A DNA stretch of 64,000 nt from Taxawa tesnikishii (nom. ined.). Its lineage: Eukaryota > Ascomycota > Dothideomycetes > Dothideales. The translations under genes and the position numbers were made by a program. Every line of letters begins with the position of its first letter. The first letter of the stretch is position 1. The notes beneath the pieces were generated by a model that did no database searches, was not told where the DNA came from, and saw nothing but the letters and a program-made list of their open reading frames with translations. The DNA is taken from the NCBI GenBank assembly GCA_030247885.1, contig JAPDRO010000029.1, forward strand, positions 62,001-126,000, written 5' to 3'. Below are positions 46,366 to 58,800 of this stretch, piece by piece.

Positions 46366-47700
46366 CTACCTTCCCAAGATCGCCAAATCTTCGTTGAGTA
46401 CGGAGCTACAGACGATATAGAACACAAGCAGTTGTTGACCTGTAACGATGTGGAAAAATAAAAGTTCAAAGGTCATAACTGGAGTATTCAACTGTTTACT
46501 CGATTGCACAAAAGACCTAGCTAAGCATACAGTCGTACACTCACTGTTCTTCAGTCCACTTGTCGACCACACCATCATCAATCTTGCAAACGGGTTGAAC
46601 TTCCCATACCACTTCGTCTTAGCTAAGACCAGCATCTCTGTAGCTTCGACAATGTCCAATCCCGTGAGTAAGTCAATCTCTCTTGCATCTCTCCACCAAT
46701 TCTCACCCCTAGCAACGGCGAAACGGTGACCGATCCCCAAGACCACGAAGATAGGAATCCCAATGTAAGAAGTCAGGAAGGTGCTCAACGTTCCAGTTGT
46801 CCGCCACGAAGACCTTGAGACCGTCGACCATCATGATGACGAAGAAGAAGAAGACACCGCAGAACCAAGCGGCGTAGGGCAGGAAATCGGAGCGGTATGG
46901 AAGCTCGTCGACGCCTTGCGCGAAAGTGACGTGCCGGAACCGCAGGGAAGATGATGCAAATTGCGAGCCAGCTCTGCAACCAGCCGGTGTTGAGGAGGGT
47001 TCACGAACGAATTGAAGACGACCGCGCTAGAGCTGGCCGCGGTTCAGGTAGGCGAGAAGGAGAACGACGCACGGACAGCGATCGAGTAGTACGGGATACC
47101 GCTCTTCGTGCACTTGGAGAGGAACTTGGATGCATTACCCACGACGGTCATGGAGTAGAGCGCTCGGCTGGAGAGGTAGAGGTACGGATTTGCTGCTGAC
47201 CATGCTGAAGTAATAATGACAGCGTTGATGGCGGACCCTGATCCCCTGATACCGACGAGTTTGGTTGCGATGGCCCAAGGTGACGATCACGCTCAGCTGC
47301 CTCCGCCGAGAAGGCTGTGGTTGTTGCCCGAGACGATAAGGCCGAAGCAAAAGACGCCCGAAACGTAGAAGATGACGAGACCTGCTCGAGAGGTCAGCAC
47401 AGAGTCTAGGGAGCTGCAACACATGGTAGATAGTTGAGGTATAGACAAGCTTATGGTAGAAATCGCGTCTCGATGCGGTCGGCACGTAGGGTCTCGGATT
47501 TTGCATTCCTCCCGCCGTGACGACCATGACCTCGGGAGGGAATACGAATGCAAACGATGAGAAGGTGACAGTGTCCACAAACGCGCAAAATCTTCCACGA
47601 TGTTGGTGTGGAATCAGGAGCAAAGAGCCAGCCTATATCGCTCTCGAGCGTCGTGTCGAAACGGAGCAATTCTAGTGCAGCACGGAAACAGAGCTAGTTC
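46366..47700 (-). pseudogene. Amino-acid permease (APC family), damaged
   Basis: Segments in several frames line up in order with fungal amino-acid permeases: FCAFVDTVTFSSFAFVFPPE, then MQNPRPYVPTASRRDF, AVIITSAWSAANPYLYLSSR, SKCTKSGIPYYSIAV, LPYRSDFLPYAAWFCG, NWN, FLTSYIGIPIFVVLGIGH and EIDLLTGLDIVEA. These cover about the last eight membrane helices and the cytoplasmic tail. The frame changes several times, at least once at a C run near 46,943, and sequence upstream of 47,700 no longer reads as the N-terminal helices. It may be a truncated pseudogene, or a gene hit by base-call errors whose N-terminus I failed to find. It would import an amino acid, which fits the neighbouring decarboxylase. 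Confidence 0.65.
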
Positions 47701-48885
47701 CAGAACGCCAACTCCCTCGCCGCGAGCTGCATGTATCTGGGGCGTGTGGCGGAAGATCAAACACCGGCATGGGAGTACTTTGATCCTCATGCAGATATGT
47801 ACGTTATCCTGTCGAATGAGCTGTTGCGCTCAGGGCTCTGGCTTAACAGGCATGTTTAGAGTGATGGTGGGCTAATCATTGAGGCTATACGTGCAGCCAT
47901 GTCCACGTTTCACAACAGTTTTAACGGGTTAGCGCACCTTAGACAAGCTTGCCCCGATTAACTGCTGATGTCTTACAGTCTTGTCTGCATTGAATTCTCT
48001 GGCGACGACACCATTTGGCTTGCGGGAGTGCTTTACGCTTCGGACGAGTGCCCCGGTTTGCTGGAGAGGACTGCAAGAGGGAGAACCTATGACCTTCATG
48101 GTTGAAAGATTGGAGGGATGGTAGTTGGGCGGGTGTGGACAGAAGAGGTGTCCAGAGTCAGCATGCTATAGAAGTAGAGAAGGAAGAGGCAGAAGGGAGG
48201 ACTTGCCGTATCTGGAATGTTTCCGCTGTTGTTTTCAAAAGTCGTCTTTGCAGCGATACTAGCGAACAGAGTGATTGAAGGATTATGTTAGGACACCTCG
48301 GGGTGAAACAAAAGATGGCAATACAAGGTGAAGAATTGGAGGGGACTAGCTATGAGGAAAAGCTTCCTGGTTCGTGTTGGGGTCATTTGTCGATGGTGCT
48401 TGGTAACGGTTCAGATTCGGGCTAAGGCTCCATATATGTACCTGAGCCGCGCGGCCCTTTACGGTATCGTTGCGTACGCTCACGTCGAGTGGTGTGTGCA
48501 GAAAACCATGCATTAGGATCATATTTGTGGCGTCGTATCAGCATCAGTTTGAACATCAGGTGTGAGAGAAAGCTGCAGAGCAGTAGGGGTTTGATGCTTG
48601 GTACAGCTTGGGGCAAGGTTTGAGAAGCGGGATAGAAGATTGTTGCCACGATCCCAACGACACCGTTTCCCATCACACGCCTTGCATATTATCCTTGTCC
48701 TATTTGCATCGTAGTCCAGTGATCACGATGGATCAGGCCGGGGTCTAGTTCATAGTCGAGTGACTGAGATCCATGGACACGCATAGAGGTTGTTCGTGGC
48801 ATCTAACATAGCGAAGCGCGTCTTTCTAGAGCATATCTAATCCCCAACTTTTTTCCATCCACTCTTTCGTCTTCTTCTATACATC
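47701..48885. other. No convincing gene
   Basis: This should contain the N-terminal part of the permease if that gene were complete, but no matching helices were read. Short frames on both strands lack family motifs. The right end is the 3' flank of the PsiD-like gene. Confidence 0.45.
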
Positions 48886-50758
48886 TTATTGCTTCTTGTG
48901 TACGGTGGCCAGCTTGCTGCGAACTGGCACGTTTACATTCTGTCCTGGCTTTGGGAAGCCGGACGGGTTTACGCCCTTGCGGAAGATGAGCGTGTGCTAT
49001 TAACATAACGTTAGCAAAGTCCAAAAGTTTATGGAAAGCCATGTTAGGTAAAGCGAATGGCGCCGACTTACACTGGAGCCACCAAAGTGGAACATTCCGG
49101 TGCACTGGCCCTTCTTGACGTGGTCGCCTTCTTTCACGGTGATCTCACACGTGCTGACTTCATCCATGCCGATGCCGATAAAGCACATGAGGCCAATGTC
49201 TGGGTTGTCTGCTTCCATGAAAATGATGGCTCTGTCAAGATGTCAGCACCTCCAGAAGCGCGTTCATGCCAGTTGTGAAAAGATTACCTAGTAGCCAAAT
49301 GTGCAATGTAAGATTGACTGCTCGTCAAGCCAGCCTTCGACTCAGCCGCATCGTTCGTCATGAAGATGGCGGAACTGATCTTCTCCGAGAAGTACGTGCC
49401 ATCAGCCACAAATGCCTTTTTGATCGTACCGCTAACGGGTGCGTGCCAGCGATGGTAGCTGAGCGCAGAGAGGAAAGCCTGGTAGACTGTGCCGCCGACA
49501 AACTGGGGCGCGAGGTCGTCGCCGGCCATCATGTCTGAGAGGGAGTACTTGTTACCTTTTGTCCAGAATTCATCAACGAGTTTGATGTTGTGCTGAACGT
49601 TGAAGGGTCTGGGTGGCGCGAATTAGCAATGCGGAAGTTGTGGGTTGAAAACGAGGGGCTGACTTTGACTCGCATGCGTTGACGATGACGCTGTCGTCGT
49701 CAGGGTCGGCAGTCTCACGGTAGCCGTCCGCTAGCTCGCGGGTGAAGAACTCTGAACAGATGTCAGCCCAGTGAAGAAACCGCGAAAGTAGTATTAGTTA
49801 CCGTCCCAAGATTTGTAACCAAAAGTCTCGTGGTTGGGATCGCACTTGAAGCAATCATGGAACTGGAGTTGCGATCCTGGACCGGTAGCCTCATTTGCCA
49901 CCGTGCAGACATCATTGATAGCGGTCTTACCGAACCAGCCAGTTTTGTTTTTGTGAAGGACTTTGGCGCTCTCGGGGACTATAAGCAGTGTGAGCGATAC
50001 TGCGACGAGTTCCTAGGAAAGAAATCACATGATACCTTTAGGAATCTACCCCACTCGTTAAGTACCTTCTTCATCCCTGCATTGAAGTCGCCTGCAACAG
50101 GTTGAGCTCGGACTTGTCAAGAAATGGATTCATGTCACTCACTGTCGAGAAAGAGCGCGTAGCCGGACGGCGTCGCCATGGGCCAGTCGAGGGTGGCCTG
50201 GAGTCGTATAAGCCAACGTCTTGAAAGACAGCTACTTTCGTGTTCGTCTGCGATACCACTCACATTCATCGGTACTCCCACTAACCCAACTTGCGCCTGA
50301 TGCTCCGTGAAATGCGGTCCTTGCCTCATGATGTGATTCAACACCTGCAAAAGGTGGTCAAAGTCGCGGATCTGCTTGTGGCCTGCAGGATCTAACTTGT
50401 ATGGTCTGGCCCTGTAAGTAGATGTCATCACGAAGCATTACCAGAATCCTTCTTACCCTCTGTTCGGGATCTCCTCGAACATTGCAGTTGCGAGCATTCT
50501 CAGCTTCGTAGAGCTCTTAACCATATCGCCGAATTCCTTCAGCACAGGGTTGAGCTCCTGCGGATTGTTGTCGACGTGCTTCACTTGCTCGCTGAGCCAA
50601 TTGTTGTGGATACGATGGTCAGCGGGCATCCATCCACCGATTCTGGTATCCTAAGTTAGTAGGTGAACTTGTCGAACGCGTCATGTTCCTCACCTCTGAC
50701 GTTGGTGCTCATCAGGAATATCATGGTGGATCTCGTGTGGTACGTCGGTCTTAGGCAT
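48886..50758 (-). CDS. PsiD-like phosphatidylserine-decarboxylase-family protein
   Basis: A multi-exon gene starting at ATG 50758 (MPKTDVPHEIHHD). Its N-terminal part (IGGWMPADHRIHNNWLSEQV onward) corresponds to the extra domain found in secondary-metabolic PSD-like enzymes. The core has ALSYHRWHAPVSGTIKKAF, IIFMEADNPDIGLMCFIGIG, MDEVSTCEITVKEGDHVKKG and FHFGGSSHTLIFRKG. The GGSS motif is where this family cleaves itself to create the pyruvoyl cofactor. The same blocks characterise Psilocybe PsiD, an L-tryptophan decarboxylase, so a soluble amino-acid decarboxylase is more likely than a mitochondrial lipid enzyme; no membrane segment is seen. Introns are short GT-AG, about seven of them (one ends in ATACCAG before AATCGGTGG). 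The C-terminus is LATVHKKQ. Substrate unknown; the neighbouring amino-acid permease supports an amino acid. Confidence 0.85.
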
Positions 50759-51724
50759 TTTTGGCGGCTTTTCGAGTCGTGTTTACAGTGTAGAGTGTAT
50801 TGAATGATGGAGTAGAATGGAGCCCCTAACGCATGGGGATGTAAACTCTTATAACAACTACCAGTCTACAAAACATGTAGATGCCGATATTGCATTGGAA
50901 TGACGATAACGGTGACGTATAACGTGCCGATCAGAATCGAAGCTTTGAGTTAAGCGTTGCCAAGTTTCTAACATGACGCCGTCCCCTCGCCCATGTGAGC
51001 AGCACAGCCGTCCAAAATTTATCCAAGGATTCGCGTATCTATGTCTCTATCGGCGATGCTCGGGTTCCTGCGTGCTCCTGCTGTGGAACTCTGACCCCAA
51101 TCTACGCATTCGTTAGAGAACACACTCAAACGTGAAACCCGCCGGCATGTGCTCACGACCCCGCATCTTGGCGGATTTGTGTAGGGACCACAACCGTCGC
51201 GGAGGCAGCGCGTCGGTTGACGCACGTGCAGCACTTGTAGGATCTTCGCACCTCATTTAGCCAAGTTGTCGGAGCTTAGTCCTACAAGCTGACCGATGTG
51301 GGGACAGATATCCTACAAGTTCGGCGCATCCTGTAGCGCATGTTTTTCCGATCGCATCCCGAGGCTCGTATCCACAACACTCGGTTCTACGTCTCTACAA
51401 AGCCATCTCATCAATCGGCATCGTTGTACATTACTACGCGTTCTGTATGCCTTCGCTCGTCCAGGGGATCTGCACCAACAGCAAGCGACGACATGCTATG
51501 TCACGACACGGGATCTGCGTGCTAGACATCGTGCATTGCATTCGCTCCTTCCCTCCTTGAACATCGTTTGCCCGTACCGCCACGCCCCTCTGTCCATTTT
51601 CGTTTCAATGGAGAAAACTCTCGTCGCGGACTCACTCTCGCTCCCTTTTCGCGTCCTGCGCGCACCTCGAAGGATATTGACACCACCAGGCAGCAAGCAT
51701 GAGTGTCGACGAGATCCCCAGTCA
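50759..51724. promoter_or_regulatory. Divergent intergenic region
   Basis: Separates the PsiD-like gene (minus) from the C48-like gene (plus). The plus-strand frame of the latter is open back to 51,296, but the part before 51,725 has no protein-like character. Confidence 0.4.
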
Positions 51725-53756
51725 ATGTTGACAACATTCCCCGCTTCTGCGCCTGACGACGGCAACCATCGCGCGCAATGGCAGCAGCTCCTCTCCCGAC
51801 TCACGCCCGAAGCACGCCAGCAGATTGAAGGGTTCCGGACAATCGTAGGTCGCAATGGAAAGTGGATACTTGATCAATACGCGACCGTCAAAAAGCTGTG
51901 GGACGAACACCTGCCCGGCACGAGCCTCGATGAGTTTCTCGGCGGCACCAACGTCCTCCAAGCTGTCGCGCAATGCCAGAAGCTTGGCCGAGATGGAAAG
52001 ACCGCCGCGAAAAAGCTCCATGAGGGCCCCTGGAAGCTGGATCACTTGACACTAGTCCAAAACTTCGAAGCCGATATGGCTACATCAACCCGCTTCCTGC
52101 AGCTTCTGGTCGACTTCTCGAAGCTGACAGAAAACTTCGATCTGGCCCTAGCGTTCATTTGCAAGGCACGGGACCTCCGTACGAAAAGCATTGGGTTGCA
52201 TCGAGGCACGCACCGGGACAAACCTTGGCAGCCATCGGACGTTAGCACTGGTATTGCTACCTTCAAAGTTCAGCTCAATGTCCCCTCCAAGCGCAAACGG
52301 AAACACTTTGAGGAAAGTGGAGATGCTAAGTGGGCCGCATCGGAGGGGCTACGATTAGAGAACAAGCGCAGACAATGGGACATCAAGGATGCTGGACTGG
52401 TACAAGAGGCAGAGGATACTGAGCTGATGCAAGAGGCAGATACTGTGCAAGCGCAAGAGGCCGATCAGAAGCCCAACGGCCCCATCACAATTCCAAGGTC
52501 GCCGTCTGTCGAGATGGGTCGGGGTAAGATCGAGGGACCTATCACCCCGTCCATATCAGACTTTGCAAGCCTAGGCGGCGTGTCTGATGATGACGATGAG
52601 GACGAGGATGAGAACGAGTACGAGAACGAGCCCAGCACACAGCTAGGCGGAAGTTTGCCGTATCTTGGGAACGATGGAACAACAGAGGTATGTGCTCTTG
52701 TTCGTTTTCTCCCAACAGCGTTTAGCCAGCCAAGTTGCTACGGCAAGAGAATTGTTCTTCAGCCATGTGACGACCCGCTTGTCCCGAAAGTCCTTGCTCC
52801 TCCTTTGATTGTCAAACACGCCAGGTTACTTTCCTCGTTCCAGAAACATAGGCTGTTAGGCAGACTACCTGCCGACTACATTGGCCTTTCTTTTGCGCCT
52901 GCTGACCCTGCTAGTACATTGACCTGACTATCAATGACAATATCTCAGATCCAGCGGATCATGATTCAGACTCGACCTTGCTGCTTGCTATGCAATCCCT
53001 GCAAGGCGAAGGCTTGGTCTCAAGCACAGCAATCTGTGATATCCTCGCTGCTTTCGAACCTCTGTCTGATGAATGGCTGGTGCTTGGTCCTACGTATGAA
53101 GTCGACATACGTTCGCGCCTGACACTTGCTACCACCAAGGTTCTCGTCATCCTACATCACAAAATGACGACGCCGCACCACTGGACCGCTGCATACATCA
53201 AACTTTCTGAAAGCTTGATTGAGCTCTACGACCCTCTTTCCCTTGAGACGGTAAGAGAGGATGCCGTCCGACAGATTCACGTTTTACTAGAAGGACTAGG
53301 TCGTGAGTGGAATATCTACCACAATGTGAGTTTTTCCACCTGGAGCTACCATCTTGTTAGCTGACTTCGACGTGAAAGATGGCGTCGCCACGCCAGCCCA
53401 ATTCCCGCGACTGCGGCATCTTCGTGCTTGTTGTCAGCATCTGCAAGCTATGGGCTATTCCAGAGCCACCGGTGATTAATGGATCATTATGGCGGAAGAT
53501 TTTCAGCTCCTTGTTTGGTCCTCCACTCGAATCCGTCGACATCTTCTTCAATCCGGTCGGCCCGAAACACCACTCCCTAGCCACGTCTGCCGCGACGGGC
53601 TTGACCGAGCAACAACACATGTTGCGTGCAGCTACATCCGTATTCATGGATTCTATGCACGCTACTTCCGCAACGATTTCGTGGCTTCGGCAGATCAGCC
53701 AGCAAGTCGATGTTGTGCTGCACATCCTCTCCATTGTCGCAAAGAAGATGACGTGA
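51725..53756 (+). CDS. Ulp1/C48-type cysteine peptidase-like protein
   Basis: Three exons: 51725-52687, 52915-53325 and 53379-53756, with introns 52688-52914 (227 bp) and 53326-53378 (53 bp, GCTGAC branch). Alternative starts lie at 51,608 and 51,296 in the same frame. The N-terminal 200 residues are helical. A charged, low-complexity acidic linker follows (DDDDEDEDENEYENE near residue 290). The C-terminal part matches a C48 fold: HHWTAAYIKL with the catalytic His, IELYDPLS with the Asp, and PRQPNSRDCGIFVLV with the oxyanion Gln and catalytic Cys. The family cleaves SUMO or ubiquitin-like proteins. Members of this divergent type occur in many copies in fungi and sometimes in mobile DNA (general knowledge); no repeat ends are seen here. 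The substrate is unknown. Confidence 0.8.
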
Positions 53757-54096
53757 TCATCCACGTGCAAAAAGATACGATGAAGAGGTCGCTGCATTGG
53801 CCAAGGTCAAGGAAGCCATGTCTGCGTTACAGAATTATCAGAACCTGCTCGATGCGAGCAATGACGTGGAGGCAGCCTTGGAGGAGAAGGCCAAGGACAT
53901 GGCGTCGGCACGAGGCGCAAAGTTGTTGCGCAGGGCAAAATCTCGCAGTGACAAGGTCAACAACCTTACGACCGCAGCCGAGGACGTGAAGGCCCACTGC
54001 ACAGCACGCTTGATGGAGGCGGAAGAGGCACAGCGCAGTAATCTCGGCTTCTTGAGGCAGATGGCGGGGGTTTGCTGTGTCGAACTCAAGAGCTAA
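53757..54096 (+). CDS. Coiled-coil C-terminal exon, linkage uncertain
   Basis: A frame reading RYDEEVAALAKVKEAMSALQ and continuing as an Ala/Glu/Lys-rich coiled coil to VCCVELKS lies directly after the C48 domain but in another frame. It probably belongs to the same gene. No canonical intron of sensible length joins the two, so either a base is miscalled near the A run at 53,769-53,773 or the exon structure is unusual. Confidence 0.45.
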
Positions 54097-54569
54097 ACCC
54101 GCAAAATTCGGCTTGAAAATGATGCGGATGTCACCGGACTGGGCAAAAAACTGGTCGAAAGCGGTCTACGAGACGGAATAGGACGGATTTGCAGATGTGG
54201 CTCGATACTGATCTTACTGCAGCTCTTGTGCAGCGCTCCAATATTTGCTTTAGTATATCGGAAAGAAGAATGTAGAATGATCGTAGCCATCGTTCCAGCG
54301 GTTCCTCAGCAGCAATTTATGCTTCTCTTGCAAGGTCGCGACACATACCATCTTGGCTGTTGAGCGTGTAGGAAGATTACAGATATTATTTCGCCCAGGC
54401 GAGCATTGCAGCAACCTTCAACGATTTTCTGACTCCTCTGCCGCCATCATCTTCATCGCGCCCATTATCAGTCCTTCGCCGTCTTTCCCTTGATGCAAAC
54501 CCTACTCCATTACTCCCTCTTGACGCCCCTGAGCCCTCCTATAACCGAAGCGGTGCATATCCACCTCCT

Positions 54570-55160
54570 TGAGCTAGGCCTCCGTTTCTCCAGGACTCAG
54601 CTCGTATAAAATCCACATCCTACCTCTCTCTCCTCCAGGAAGTGGTAGAACATCTGACTGATAATCCAATCCGGGCCGGGAATCATCTAGCGAATCCCTT
54701 AAACCCACGCCATGTCGAAGTAGCAGAACGCACGCACCCACATGTGCTCTCTTTCGAAACTCGTCGTCCCCAAGCGCTCTTCCAGTAAGCCACGGCACTC
54801 GGCCTCTCCCGGCGGTCGAGACTGTAACTTCTCGAAGCAATCGCGGGACGGGTCCTCGATCAGTTCCCTCTCTCTCTCCCTCAAATACCCACCATCTCGT
54901 GTTTTTCTCCGGAACCATTTTGCTGGCCGTTGTGCTCACCGGCTTATCCTCGTAACGGCATCGTAGGAGAGGACTTGCTTTCCTTCAGCGGAGAGGTCGG
55001 AGGAAACAATTTTGGTTTGAAGGGTCAAGGAATTGCCGAAAAGAACGTATCCAATGCAGATGAACCTGCCTGCTCCCAGGTGGAGGGAGTGCGCAACATT
55101 GATCCGTGATGGAAGGGGCATGTACACGTCGGGTGTAGCTGCTTGGCGGTCTGGGAACAA
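54570..55160 (-). CDS. Possible multi-exon gene, unrecognised
   Basis: Three protein-like segments follow each other on the minus strand: SRINVAHSLHLGAGRFICIG (55,100-54,960), ending at a GTGAGC donor near 54,945; RDCFEKLQSRPPGEAECRGL to RAFCYFDMAW (54,850-54,712); and MFYHFLEERE (near 54,650) after a GTTTAA..CAG intron. Codon use and amino-acid mix look genuine, but no family is recognised and the first exon is not found. Confidence 0.3.
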
Positions 55161-55239
55161 GCCGTAACGCAGCCGTTGACGTTTTGTCGTATGTTATGCA
55201 AAGGCTTGCAACGCAACGACAGCGCGAAGCTGAGCACCA

Positions 55240-56049
55240 GCTCCGGTTCTCAAAGTGCGAGCAAATGGGGGATGGGGTATGGTTGGAGTGATACTCTCAA
55301 CATGGCGGACCATAGACCCCGAGCTAGACTTCCCGTCCACGCTGATATCGTCAGCGACCCTCGTCGACAAGCCCAAATACTGCCTTTTGTGTTTCCTGTT
55401 TCGGCTGCGTGTACTTCTCTTGTTCAGTGCAGCAGGTAACATGTCTCTACAATGCTAAAAAAGCCCGGCCTCGGAGTGTCTCGGAATTGAAAAGACTGTA
55501 GACGTTTTCAACCATTTTGAAGAAAAGGACGAGCGCGGGTCTCACCCTCGCTGTTCTTGGCTCAAATATCCGCGCCTCTACTCGCGAGCAATTTAAGTTT
55601 TCCTGGCTGGGTAGACGTTCGGTCATAGTGGAGCATTGAATCAAGAGTAGGGGTTGTCCATCTCCAACACAGTAGCGATATTCTGATTCCATACTGGAAA
55701 TCCCTTGTGCAATAATGCTTGATGGGACTGTTTGCATCTCATCCTGGCGAAAATGGATGATGAATTCCTGTCTGAGCTGGAGAGGGGATAGTCACTAAGC
55801 CTGACATGGCCGAGGAGGGATGGCCGGAGAAGCGCTCAAACAACCGAATCCGCAAAACTCCGATTCTGTAACCCAGGCGTGTCCTGCGGTAGGACAGTGT
55901 TGTTGTGGTGCGCTGATTCCCGCATTTGATGATCAACTGTGATGCCGCTTCTATAGTATTGTTGGTGCAAATGTTGTGCGTTAGCTCTATCAAGTCACAC
56001 CTTCTTCGGTTCCTAGGCTTGTGGACTTGTGAACTGGCTCCAGCGCTCT
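55240..56049. other. No gene seen
   Basis: GC-balanced sequence with only chance-length frames. No repeat or RNA gene was recognised. Confidence 0.4.
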
Positions 56050-56677
56050 ATACGTGGACTGGACCTTGTCGAAAGAGCCTCTTAGTGAGTTCGAGCACCG
56101 CTGCCGTGCCCTCGCCTGCGTTGGCAGGCTCGCGTCCCTCGGTCTTTCCACGGGCGGATATCGCGAGAAGAGTGAGTAGCTCCTTCACGTCGGGATCTGG
56201 AACTCCATTACCATAATCCTAGCCGCCAACTGTAGGTAAAGATGTAAGGACTCTTGACGGGGGTTGCTGGAGTATCGTGATTGCGTGGCTCTGGACTTGA
56301 CTTTTGATGTGTAGAAATCGTTTTTCTGTTTGGGCATGGAAGCGAGAGGAACGTACGCGCAACCGGTTGCGTAGTGGCTGCTGTTGTAGCGGGATGTGCT
56401 GACCGAGTAGTCCGTTCTGTCTAACGGCGCCTCCACCAAGATTCGCTTGATTGTAGGCTTTCTTGTTAAGATCTCTCGAAGTTGGGGCTTTGCTACTCGT
56501 CATGTTCGCGGACGAGTCGAAGCAAACAGAGACAACCGGGTCATTCTTTTGCAATGTAGCAATCAGTATATCCGCCTCTTCTTCTCTCATCTCTTTCCAA
56601 AGCTTGACTCTCCGTTGTTGCTTTGGTTCAAGGAGATCGGACATCTTGCGCTTGGTCATGGTCATGTTGACGGTCAT
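56050..56677 (-). CDS. Possible multi-exon gene, unrecognised
   Basis: Minus-strand segments read like protein in order: MTVNMTMTKRKMSDLLEPK to NDPVVSVCFDSSANMTSSK (56,677-56,480), then PLASMPKQKNDFYTSKVKSR (56,380-56,240), then DPDVKELLTLLAISARGKTE to LTKRLFRQGPVHV (56,200-56,050). The phases differ, as with short introns, but the junctions were not fixed. The SVCFDSSANM string faintly recalls a VWA-type metal site. Function unknown. Confidence 0.3.
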
Positions 56678-56824
56678 AGCCTGTGGATTCATTAGCGATG
56701 CCCTGCAGACGGTCATTATGAACCTACCCACGATAATAGCCACAGTGGTGTTGGGAATATACGTTCGTTGGCATGGCTTCTGTGCAGAGACAGACGGACA
56801 GAAGAAACAACAAAGGAGCTGCAA

Positions 56825-58800
56825 GTGCTAGTTGCTATGCCCTAACCTGTAGCTGCCGCTGTTGTTACACAGCGCACAACGCTACGCATGATGCGCAGAG
56901 AATGGAAGAATATGGGTGAGCAAGCGCTCGTAATGCTCCTACCTGACTGGAGCTACCTCGGGCATTCTACGATGGAGTCAATTCTGGACGCGATGGGCCA
57001 CACCGCGTCGTGTTGTGTGAAGGCTGCGAAACACTGGCATGTGTAACGTTACTCGAGACGGAAGTGTGTTGCATCGCCCGTCTTCCCGTCTACTTTCTTG
57101 TAGGCCGAGTGACTCTGACCGTTTGCTCCGGTTGTCGCACGCGGTACACTGTACGGACTGTAGGTCTTGTCGTCGCTGACACGCGTCGAGTAGTAAGAGG
57201 CATGGAGCAGCTACCGTCATAGTCACAGTAAGAGATTGTAACATACATACGTTGCCTTGACAGCCTCTGAATCTAATGTGGGGAGCGTGCCAGACGGATG
57301 CCCGAACAGAGTCGCAGATCCTCCACACTACCACAACATAGATTTCAACATTGTTCCACCCTCCGCGTCCCGTATTCAGTATTCCACACCCTACACAGTT
57401 GACACCCCAAACCCTCTAACGTTCTTCCTCATTCATCGCACTCCCGAGGTACTGTTCGACGCTTCGAATCCACCGTTTCCTGCCCACAGGTTTTCCCCAA
57501 AAGCGACCACGCTAATACAGCTCCGCTTGCGGCGGCGGCCTCGGCATCGCGTTCAGCAGCCGCTCCGCTGAAGCCCACTGTCTATTCGACATCGACAGCA
57601 ATGCCGACCGACGCTCGTCGACAAGCGTAGGGGTCCCCTTGTTCCAGGCGGAACATCTGCCGTCTACGCAGAGGAACTCACACCTGGCGAAGTAGCGGCC
57701 GCGTGAATTCTCGAAGCAGCGCCGGAGCACACGACCCACAACCTTTGGCAAGAAAAGTAACGCTATCGATGGGCTATCAATCGGTCGGTTCTTCCTCCTC
57801 GGTTACTGCCGCAGAACGGTGCCCCTCCTCTTTCGTGAACCCTGGGGTGTTTCCTTTTCCCCTTCGCGATTAGTGCTGGAGAGGATGCATTGTGTTATGC
57901 GTTCCTCTGAAGGCAAGAGGAGGTTGCGCTGTAGCTGCAAAAGCAGATCGAACGAACCCTAACGGCGAGGCAGGTCTTGCGAGGAGAAGGTGAAGGTTTA
58001 TAGTCTGTCCGGTGGCAGGATGATTGAAGGGTTAATATAGAGTCGGTGCTACAACAGGGGCTTGGGTGACATGAAGTAGCAGTACGAGTTCAATCAAGGT
58101 TGCTTTGGCGGTGTAAACGTCGCAGGAACCGGAAGCATAGTGCGACTGTAGACGTTAGCGGAATGACGGCGGGGAATGCCAAACTAGCTCCGCAGCACAA
58201 CAGCTTTCTACATGTATTTTTGGATGCGGCTCTGCGGGGAGCTCCATGCGTGCGGCGCTTCGTTTCCCCGTCCCCGAACACGGTTGAGCTGTTGTCCCTG
58301 TGCGAGTGAACGCTGTTGATTGGTTTCTGCATCCTCCCTTTGGCATAGGGCTTTTCTGCGCTATTTTTGTACTTTTGATGTGAGTTCCCTGTTTCAAGTT
58401 GAACATGATTTTACGTGTGGCTTTGCTTCGAGCTCGTCTCTCATCACACTGCAACACGTCGTCTTGCGATAACTTATCGACTGACCGCTCACGCTGAACA
58501 GTTATGTCCTGCCGCGTCCACCATTGCTGACCCGTCGAAATACATTGCGTCGTTGAGAAGCACCTCCCTCATGACTCAAACATGATGTGAGAGCATCACC
58601 AGGTGCGTCTTCGTATTACGTCTCATCTGTTCGCATTGTATCCAAGATGTGGCAGACGCGACACTGTCTCCCCCAGAATCGAGTATTAAGGTGCTCCGCA
58701 CTGATTGCTTGGGAACAAGTATATACCTCTCCATCTTCTTGCCCCCTTTCAAGTCTGAGCACATACATACCGAACTAACGGTATATCAACTCCAACAACA
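56825..58800. other. No convincing gene
   Basis: Several short frames occur on both strands, none with motifs, splice support or biased composition. The right end is the upstream region of the small gene at 58,801. Confidence 0.45.
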
